Positions 45,440-53,410 of a DNA stretch of 53,410 nt are shown here, in pieces. Source of the DNA: Lingula anatina (lineage: Eukaryota > Brachiopoda > Lingulata > Lingulida > Lingulidae); assembly GCF_001039355.2 (NCBI RefSeq), contig NW_019775589.1, positions 212,494 to 265,903 on the forward strand, given 5' to 3'. The translations under genes were made by a program, and so were the position numbers. Numbering within the stretch: position 1 is the first letter of the stretch; each line of letters opens with the position of its first letter. The notes under the pieces were generated by a model. The model did not search any database. It was not told the DNA's origin and was given only the letters and a program-made list of their open reading frames with translations.

Positions 45440-47109
45440 ACAAAGATCAGGAACTCTTTTTTTTTGTCATTATTGTCTTGGCTCATTCTTCATTCATGGT
45501 GATATTTCACATTACAATGTTTCTTTAGCATAGAAAAGCAATTATATTTGGTGTATGGCCATTGATTTTTGTTACTCTTTGCAACACTATATGAATGATC
45601 TTTTATGAGACAGCTTGGCTTAGCAGGCAAATGATCAGATTTTATTAAAAGCGTATCATGTTTTGATCTTGTCCTGAGATTCATTTCACTTTTTTGGTAT
45701 TTTTAACATTTCCAAAAATATCATAGTGTCACACATTTTTTAGCTATTTGAAAGTGAAAAAGTAATAGATAAAAATTAATGAACAGGTTGTTAGATGAAG
45801 GAAAATATAACAAGAAGTGTTATAAATGCTGTGTTGCACTACAGTGGGAGATTTCCGTGTGTCAAATTGTTTCTGCCTTTCACTGTGGTAATAGTTCATA
45901 TAATGCACTTTAAAATAGCATGCCTTATTCATGTTACAAAATGCATGCTACATGTACTTAATTCAAAATCCAACCAGAAATGCTAAAGCAAACCATCTTT
46001 TGCATTTACCAGCTTAATGTGAGAAAAAATGATGATTGAATAATTTTCTCTTCTTACTTAAGTAATCTAGGTTGGTAACTGACTGTCAATTGCTTTGTGT
46101 GCCAATCCTCTTGGTGATATTCTGACAAAGACTGATTGTGTCGATATTGTGAAAAAGAAATCGGCCAAATCAAAAGATAATACGAGTAAAAGCCTTTCAG
46201 AAGAAGGGGAAAAAATAGCCAAGTTGTGTCAAACACAGAAGGAGTTGCATTAGAAGTTACAAAGCAGCAAAGCTTAGAGGCATGGATCAATGATTGAAAA
46301 ACTCTGTATGTCTGGACACTTGGTTCTTCGGCTTTGCTGGCTGGCTGCCTGTCTTCTAGGTTCTCATAGCTGGGAACTCTGTTACCAAAATCAATGCTGG
46401 CAAATATGATATGGAATTGTAGTCTCAGTTCCCATGATTGATGATCCACAAAATCAGTGGCAAGGAGGAATTGTCTTGGTATTTGGCTTCCAAGGAATCT
46501 CAGTAATTTACTTCTAGGAGGACTAGGGACAGAGGATGAAATGGTCGCTCTTATCTTCAATGGCCTCCTGGAAACCGAGACTGCAGGCGGAGTTCTTATA
46601 GCAAGCTGATTTTTATTTCGCGTTCATTTTTGGAAGTATTAGGTGTCTGTCGATATACAGATTTTAAATTTACACACTGGTACATGAGCATAGATTGAAG
46701 ACAGTGATGCAGTGACAGTGGCACATTGTTCTGTGACAGCAGACAGTATTGGGATTCTTGGAGAAGACATGCCAGTCAGGTAACTTGAGATGTGGCCACA
46801 CCCCCACCTCTTCTTACCCCAATATATGGCTGTTATATGTGTGTTGTTGAAAATGGACAGAGCCAGCTGAAAAAGGTTATAGAAAATGTCAGCCTTTCTT
46901 TTTTGTGAATACAGGTTCATCAGAGTAATTTATACTTTTTTAGCATGCCATGCACTCAGAAAATATTATTGTTATAATTATTATATTTTATATATGACTT
47001 GCCTCTTTTACAAGCAAAATTGCAAAAAAAAAAATTTTTTAAATTGATCTTAAATACACATGTGAAACAAACATTTATACATAGTTGTATAGTACTTCTA
47101 TGTTTTCAG
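45440..47109. other. Unique intronic DNA after the duplication
   Basis: AT-rich. Its main feature is the 190-codon minus-strand open stretch at 46054-46623. Otherwise no supported gene. Confidence 0.4.
46054..46623 (-). other. Longest gap-free, non-repeat open frame (unidentified)
   Basis: Open for about 190 codons on the minus strand from just after a TGA (46624-46626) to a stop at 46054. There is no ATG near its start; the first start-like codon is TTG at 46558-46560. The N-terminal part is serine/proline/arginine-rich (SSSVPSPPRSKLLRF); further on are acidic and hydrophobic stretches (WLFFPLLLKGF). I do not recognise it. Lack of a start codon, splice signals and familiar motifs leaves three options: a chance frame, a decayed transposon ORF, or an exon of an antisense gene. 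The local sequence is somewhat GC-richer than the flanks. Confidence 0.2.
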
Positions 47110-47129
47110 TATCAGTAAAGTGTTGGAAG
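47110..47129 (+). other. Exon-like 20-nt segment with ideal splice sites
   Basis: Acceptor CTATGTTTTCAG and donor GGAAG|GTAAGT flank TATCAGTAAAGTGTTGGAAG. Used alone between the 26- and 27-nt microexons it would shift the frame. It would stay in frame only with another exon such as 46743-46779 (37 nt). It could be a poison/alternative exon or chance. Confidence 0.2.
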
Positions 47130-47380
47130 GTAAGTAATTTAAATATATTTGAAGGCCTTATTGAGTAAAGTAGAAATGGTGAATCTGTATCCTTGCTCTT
47201 CTAAACCTTGGAAGTAGGGATATGAGTTGGGAATAATAACCAGAACAACAGGCCTACACCTCATATTGTTTTACCCTTGTTGCACATACAAATTTCATTT
47301 ACAGATTGTTTTCACTTTCGTGTCATATGTTTCTCCTTCTCCTTACTTCATCTTTAGATTATTGCTTTATTTCTTCTCAG

Positions 47381-47407
47381 GATGCTGAAAAAATTGATGG
47401 TAAACAG
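47381..47407 (+). CDS. Candidate 27-nt microexon
   Basis: Acceptor GCTTTATTTCTTCTCAG ends at 47380; the donor AAACAG|GTTAGT is at 47407/47408. It reads DAEKIDGKQ in phase 0, following directly on the phase of 36682-36707. The frame stays open past the donor for about 60 codons (to 47596), so a retained-intron version is possible. The 27-nt length is typical of regulated microexons. Confidence 0.35.
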
Positions 47408-47508
47408 GTTAGTCCAAAGTCAGCTTTATTTTACTTAATTTTTTGTTTTACTATAACACACAGTAACATGTTATTGTTTATTCTAAAACCCAAATTTCAC
47501 TTAATTGA

Positions 47509-47570
47509 CATTGTTTCCATTACTGTTTGGCCAGTTGGTCATTGTTTTCATTACTGTTTGGCCAGTTGGT
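47509..47570. repeat. Two 31-bp tandem repeats
   Basis: CATTGTTT(C/T)CATTACTG... units at 47509-47539 and 47540-47570 differ at one position. Confidence 0.9.
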
Positions 47571-47630
47571 CATTAAAAAGGGAACTTTTTCAGTGATTTG
47601 TGTTTCTGTAAATTCATTGTTTAATTTTAG

Positions 47631-47669
47631 GTGCTTTTTGAAGTGTCAGTTATTCCTGTTATATGCTAA
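47631..47669 (+). CDS. Candidate terminal exon with poly-A signal
   Basis: Acceptor TCATTGTTTAATTTTAG ends at 47630. In phase 0 the exon reads VLFEVSVIPVIC and a TAA stop (47667-47669). AATAAA follows at 47696-47701. With the four upstream candidates this completes a reading frame of 46 residues. The exon could alternatively splice onward at a weak GTTATA. Without transcripts it cannot be told from a chance acceptor. Confidence 0.25.
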   Translation: MLFEVSVIPVIC

Positions 47670-47695
47670 TCTTGGCTCTATTTGAGCCATTTTTG

Positions 47696-47701
47696 AATAA
47701 A
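47696..47701 (+). promoter_or_regulatory. AATAAA polyadenylation signal candidate
   Basis: AATAAA 26 bases after the stop of the candidate terminal exon. Such hexamers are common in AT-rich DNA. Confidence 0.3.
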
Positions 47702-47882
47702 AAAGTTGAGTTATTTTAGAAGCCTGATTATAAAATTTTGGATGCTAAATGCATTGGAAAAAAAAGCCGATAAAAAAAGAATTTTTGATGAAAGTTTTAG
47801 GAAAATAACATTCTTAGTTGTGGGAGTATCCAGAAAATGGGAAAATGTTAAGAAACATAGCCAGTTTATCAGTTATGAAGAT

Positions 47883-47918
47883 GTTGTCATGGTTACAAGC
47901 CATAATATCCATGGTAAC
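47883..47918. promoter_or_regulatory. Paired RFX X-box-like motifs
   Basis: GTTGTCATGGTTAC (47883-47896) and ATATCCATGGTAAC (47905-47918) each resemble GTTGCCATGGCAAC and lie 8 bases apart. They sit in a GC-richer block reaching to about 48120. Confidence 0.35.
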
Positions 47919-48247
47919 ACAATGTCATCTGAACTACTGGGTCTCAGATGCGGCGTTACTGTAATTGCCTGACTGTAGATTGCAGTCGAGTCTGGTATTC
48001 AGGGAGCCGTGTGGTGATGATATTGCAACCAGCCTCCCCGTGTGAGACAAGATAACATTCACACTGCCAATTTCTGAAGGCCCGAAGAGATTGGAGGTTG
48101 ACAAATAGAAAGAGCAATAATGGTGCAAGTGTCCATAAGATTACTTTGGTTCACTTAAGATAACTAATTGAAAAATGAATGACATTCATGTTTGTCCTTT
48201 TTTTGTGGAGGGGGATCTTTCATTTTTTAATTTATTTGTTTTATAAT

Positions 48248-48248
<1 letters not shown>

Positions 48249-48326
<78 letters not shown>

Positions 48327-48337
48327 TATATATATAT
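48249..48337. repeat. Long (TA)n microsatellite with T tract
   Basis: Almost perfect TA run of about 88 bases, followed by poly-T. Confidence 0.95.
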
Positions 48338-48559
48338 TTTTTTTTTTACTAATAGTTATGTTTAGTAAGGTGGTGTTTAGGGGAAAATTCTCTCTCTCTC
48401 TCTCTCCTGGGAGTAATAACTAACAGACGCCTTTTTTATGTTTTTTTTTCCTTTTGTTTCTTGCTTTTAAGCATTGATTTGTTGCATCTCGGAAGTTATT
48501 GAAGCCTTTGAACTGTTACTTAGGCTTTGCCATTTATTCCCCAAGTGACAGATTCTGCA

Positions 48560-49300
48560 TACCCTGGTCATGTGTTTGTATCGATTCGGGTATTTATTAA
48601 GCAGTACCTCAGCCAAAAGAACATCGTTTTGCATCATCAAAACATGTCTTCATGATTTAGTCATCACTGCATTGATTTTGTCTTGTAAAGGGATTAGGCA
48701 TAACTTGGTTTGCTCCAAAACGCCATTTCAAATTATGTAGTTTGCAGTGATTTTCACTCGTTTGAAGGTGAGAAGAATTGCAGGGCCTGAAAAGTTTGTC
48801 TGGGTCTGGTTGCCTTTTTGTGGCATTGAATGCATATATTTGGCTCCTTCAGAAATTGAGAGTGCATCAGAAGCTTCAGCATGGATTTCTTGGTTGGTCT
48901 GTGTTCCTCATATCAAAGGAGCATCATTATCTTATTATTGTAAATCCTCCAGATGTGTTTGCCATGATTTACTTAAAAGAATATATTGCATATTAATCTA
49001 TAGGCCATTTCCACAGTTTCTATTCATGAGCGAATGTTTTATGCAAGCGCTGCATATCTCTGCATGCCCAGCAGGGCTATTGGGAGGCATGGAATGAACT
49101 TCAAGTATAAATTGAATGATTACAACTTCCACATCAAACAGGGCATTGTGTTAAAACACATTTATCAATGAGTTAAGTGACAGGGAGGCTATTGATCCAA
49201 TGTTGCACAGAGAAAGCCCCTTGATGAATAGCACGCTGCTTGAGAAATTTGCCTGGGGACCCCCGGACTTTCCGTGCTCAAAAGCAGGAAAGAAATTTGA
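48560..49300. other. Less AT-rich block without clear exons
   Basis: A stretch with reduced simple sequence and many CA/TG-rich words. It contains a 116-codon + strand frame (48747-49097) that lacks usable splice sites and overlaps another open frame. More likely conserved non-coding/regulatory DNA than an exon, but that is inference. Confidence 0.25.
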
Positions 49301-52300
49301 AAAATTTGATTGAGAGATCTGTAATCATCTGTATTTTCCTGGAAGAAATGCAGATTGAAGTTTTAAGGTCTCTCTCTTTTTTAAATTTTTATGGGGTGGA
49401 TGTGTAAAAGTTATTGTCATCGGTGCATAAATGGAAGAGTAATGGGAGGGTATCCACAACATACACTTCACTTCTACCGTTACAGATTATGCAGTCTTCA
49501 GATCACCAGTGAAAGAGATTTCAGTGGTTCATGCACAATGATGGATTTTTTATTGGTTGAGATGGAGACAAAAGTTTTCGTTGATGCCATCCATTTCTTT
49601 ACCTTGGTGTCACTGATTTACTGAATTTGCAACAGTGATAATGTCTTCTTTTAGAAGACATCTTTTGATCTTAAGAAATTCAGTTGGTCAAGTACTTGAT
49701 AAAGTATGATGATGAATAAAAAGGCTTAATAATTCAACATGACTAAATTTTTTCTAACTTTTGTTTATCTCCCCACCCCCCACCACTCACATATACATAT
49801 ACATATGTAAACATATGTATATCTTCACTAATGCACTTTTAATTCTCAACCATGTGCCATGCTATGATGTTATGGCCACTGTTGTGCAATAAGTGCATAT
49901 GAGACTGAGTGAAGGTAAACAGACAGCAGTCAGTCTATATCTGACTAAGATACAGCTCACCTGTGAAAATACAAATACCTGAACTGTCACAGCTGCACAT
50001 CTAAAAAGTCATCAAATTTGACTTGGGCGCAGTCAAAAGCAGTCCCACAGTACACTTTATAAGGTAGGACTAATCAAGAATGGAAAGAGCATTTACATTT
50101 AAATACAAATATCAACCACTATTCGATTTCAATGACGAATGCCACTAGGACGATGCTTGATCCCAATGGAATGGAGTGTGTACACCCATTCAAATGGAAA
50201 TAATCTGAGATAGCCTAAAATGAGCTTGTTGACACTGTTTGACATCACCGGAAACTACAAACTTGCAAAAGTCTTTTTGAGGTGGGCTTAACCCGTCAGC
50301 ATTAGGCACAGGGAATGTTGTTCCAGAAAACGATACAAAAGTGACATGCAAAACATGAAGGATTCATACTGTTGTGGTAAACACTGTAATTTGACAGAAC
50401 TTAAGTATGAAAAAAACAGAAAAAATTACATGAGGATAAATTCTGTCATTGCAGTCGTTAGTTTACCATTATTTCTGATCTCACATACCTCCTAACCCTG
50501 GGAAATTTTGCTTGATTTAAGGCCAATTTGAGGGACTTCGGGCAATCTCAGATTATCTCCATGTGGGCTGTATTAGATGATCTACATTGTTATTATGTTA
50601 GCTTTCTCAGGACATTTTTTTGTCCAATGTGACTGCACCTTGAAATCTAAGAATCCAGGCAACTGGGTTATCAGTATATGTAGATGACATCAAATTACAT
50701 TCACTTACAGGCGGTTTTAGATGGATTGTACCAGGTACAGACAAGTCCAGTTTTCTTTATTTACTGCCGTGTTGGCTGTTATCTTTTTCTACCACATTGA
50801 AAAACAGCATGCAGTGATTTATGTTACCTGTAATTGGATGTTTGCTAGATTATGATGTGAAACGAGAAGTTGCACAATAAACAGTTGTGTGGGTATCAAG
50901 GATAGTGATATGTTAAAATGTAGTCATGATCTTGCAAAAATTTATGCAGAAAGCTTTTCAGGAATGTATTACCTGTAAAGACTAATCAGAATTAGATGTA
51001 TTCTCTATATATCTGAATAGAAAAGCGCAAAGCAGCGCATTTCCAGATTGATCAATAAATTGTGGGATTTGTCTATAAATAAGTAGAGAAAATAGTGGTA
51101 TTTTCAGACAATTGGTCATATAGGATTAGTGAAGATATAGAACTTGCATTTCTCCTTTTCCCCATAACATCCACAGGTAGAGAGAGATGGAAGGGTATAC
51201 TATATCTAAGTGGTAGTTCAGGTGTCAGAATCGCATTGTTGTGCAATGAAATGGCTCTGATTTGCAGCGCAAACTCCAGAGTAGATCAGTAATAATCCCA
51301 TCCAGCTTCCAAGTACTACATCTAGAGTATGTGTTACCCTCCAGCCTGTCTGCCAGGAACTGTAGGTACATGGGTATACAGAGGATGGGGGAGGAGGGCT
51401 CACAGAGAGATGCCCCAGTGATGTATTATCAATAACACAGTGGTGGCTCCTGTACTTCCAGGTAGCTGACTGTGGATTATTTTAGAAACTACTTCACTAC
51501 ATATGCTGAGGCTGATACCTAGAGAACAGCTGCAACTGGCATATATACTGAACAAGGTAGATAGGAGAGAAGAAGCTAGGAGGTGGATTGCTGTAGAGCT
51601 TTATAGCTAGGTTCAAGATGAGGGGCTAGACATTTTTTGGACCAGAGGGATTGTATATTCTTTGTTTGTATCTGCTAGGATATTATATAGCCTCAGAACT
51701 GTAGGATATCACAGCATAGATTGACTGCTGTAGGATACTGCCATGTCGGGAGTTAAAGGCAAAGGAACCCCAGGAGCCGCCTCTGACCAAAATGGGTAAG
51801 AATGTAGTGAGAACTAGACTGGTATTATGTAAACCATTCAATACAGGTTTCAATATAGATTTCTTATCCAACTTTGAGGTTCTGTTTTTACATGTAATTG
51901 ATACACGGAATGCTGGTTGATGCTTGCATTGGGTGTGCAGTTTGTGGCATTACACTGTATTCAATGTATGAATTTTCAAGGAAGGATGGAGGTATTTTAG
52001 CACTACATGCAGAGTGATGCCAGGTGCTATCATAAACAGCCTTACTGCAATAAATCACTGCAGCAAAAGCATATGCAGGGAAATGATATTGAACTAACTA
52101 TCTGGTTGAATGTGCTGTAATGTACAATTTAGATAGACAGAAGAGTGTTTCATATTGAAAATGATGGATGGAAAAGCAACTGTGTGGGTAGGTTATTATT
52201 AATTTTTCCATACAAAGATCGCTTTGATTTCCTGTCTTTGGCTCAAAGGGGAGGGGTCATGCAGGGTTTGGGTGTGAAGAAATATAATGAAACTAGTGTA

Positions 52301-53383
52301 ATCAGTCCAGAACTACAATAAATACTGGTACATATGCTTAGAAATATTCAATATTAAATTTGTGCTTCTCTAATTAATATAAAAATGGGATGGGGAGTTT
52401 GACAGGTTTTATTTAAAAATAAAAAAAATTAAAAAAGATTTAAATGAAAATAATTGTGTTGTCCCTCTAGAATATCAGTTGTTTATCAAATGCACTGTTG
52501 TGCACTTCTCCAGGGCTGTATGTATTTATATCTTTATAATTATGACCTTGAAGACATATGGGAAGAAGAGCACTTTTTTGGCTCTGTATAGTGATAGAGT
52601 TATTTCTAGTGGCAAAAATTAGTCACCCCAACAACCTCGAAACAAGTTCCAATCTTGAGTTGTATTTGGCAATAAATGAGCTAGCCTAATTATGAAAGGT
52701 AACTGATGATATGAAAATATAAGGAAAAAAACATTGTCCCATTTAGAGTGTGTAAGCAGAGTCATTTATGAAATGCACCATTCACTGTGGTCCCTTCCTC
52801 AGGTGTGTATACTGATATATATATATGATGACTGGGTAGCAAAGTTTTGCTATTTGATTCAATTATTACCAGCACCTGTCTACACCTGCCACTGCCCACA
52901 GTGAGAAGACATACCAGTGGTAGGAACCTGGCTAGGGGGCCATGTATGAAAATGAACCAAAAACTACAAGAACCAGAACAGGGTATGCAAAAGTAGATAA
53001 GAGTAAAGAGGTCTTTGGAAGTAGGTTGAGTTTGGTATGCAAAGATGAGTTATTGCTGATTTTTGATAGATGATCAATTATTAGTCAGATGGTTTGGCTT
53101 TAAGTAGAAGGGACAGCTTATATATTGAGTAGACCATGAAATGCATGGAGAGAGGAAAAATCAGGAAATCAGCGTTCAGTATCTATAATACCTGAAAAGA
53201 ATGCCCCAATTCCATTCTCCACAAAATGTTCTAACCTCCTCCCTCTAATTGAAAGCACATTCTCCCCAAAAAATTTACACAGATGTGCTCCAGATACAAG
53301 ACAAAACTTGTATATGAAGGTTATTGAGACAGGCTTTGATCAATTTCATAATAGTTAAGATTATTGGGTCACTTCCTAATGTT
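49301..53383. other. Distal stretch, no supported gene
   Basis: AT-rich DNA with small ATAC/ATAT runs near 49790-49825 and 52818-52827. Exon-like segments (51527-51553; 52802 onward after a good CCCTTCCTCAG acceptor) lack either a good acceptor or a good donor. Confidence 0.4.
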
Positions 53384-53410
53384 ACACACACACACACACA
53401 CACACACACA
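53384..53410. repeat. (CA)n microsatellite at the window edge
   Basis: Runs to the last base; the contig may break here. Confidence 0.9.

Noticed and set aside
46743-46779. 37-nt segment that would restore phase for the 20-nt segment at 47110
   Set aside because: Mediocre acceptor; including it was driven by wanting the phases to agree.
48747-49097. 116-codon + strand frame
   Set aside because: Overlaps a second open frame, has no convincing splice signals and no recognisable motif; kept only as part of a GC-richer block.
52802-52901. Open stretch after a good CCCTTCCTCAG acceptor
   Set aside because: No proper donor and part of the stretch is a TA repeat.

Overview
The window looks like a piece of an animal nuclear genome. 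It is AT-rich, with long gene-poor stretches, intron-type splice signals, poly-T and dinucleotide tracts, and short DNA transposons with clear target-site duplications. Repeat types and heavy heterozygosity suggest a marine invertebrate deuterostome, most likely an echinoderm such as a sea urchin; that assignment is inference. I see no operons, ribosome-binding sites, rRNA, CRISPR array or convincing tRNA. Most open frames are chance frames in AT-rich or repetitive DNA.

Layout. 1-304 carries the last coding exon of a + strand gene (coding 163-304), then a 3' UTR/intergenic stretch to about 2.1 kb holding one copy of a 157-bp transposon. At 2163-2282 there is a compact, relatively GC-rich promoter-like island (CRE, CCAAT box, CACGTG E-box), followed by a probable untranslated first exon ending in a good splice donor (CAG|GTAGGT at 2429/2430). 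About 2.4-53.4 kb then reads as very long intronic DNA of this + strand gene, possibly with further genes. At 3.3-4.2 kb lies a nest of repeats: the second 157-bp transposon (just upstream, at 2.9 kb), an LTR-like fragment, a fold-back element and a GGGGCCGGTTTCAC-type repeat.

Other mobile DNA: a 780-bp PIF/Harbinger-like element at 16986-17765 with internal 101-104-bp tandem repeats; a hAT-like end at 20.2-20.8 kb beside the 394-base gap; a degraded minus-strand LINE at 28.98-29.68 kb ending in a tetranucleotide tail.

Two large direct duplications (24331-25555, about 0.6 kb each; 35606-45439, about 4.9 kb each) are each split by a single N. They look like unmerged allelic contig ends rather than true tandem duplications, and they give a small view of allelic polymorphism.

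The most interesting gene-level observation is a chain of very small exon-like segments on the + strand (24433-24451, 36282-36311, 36682-36707, 47381-47407, 47631-47669). Each has recognisable splice sites, their phases agree, and together they read from an ATG in good context to a stop followed 26 bases later by AATAAA. I do not recognise the product, and the model needs transcript evidence.
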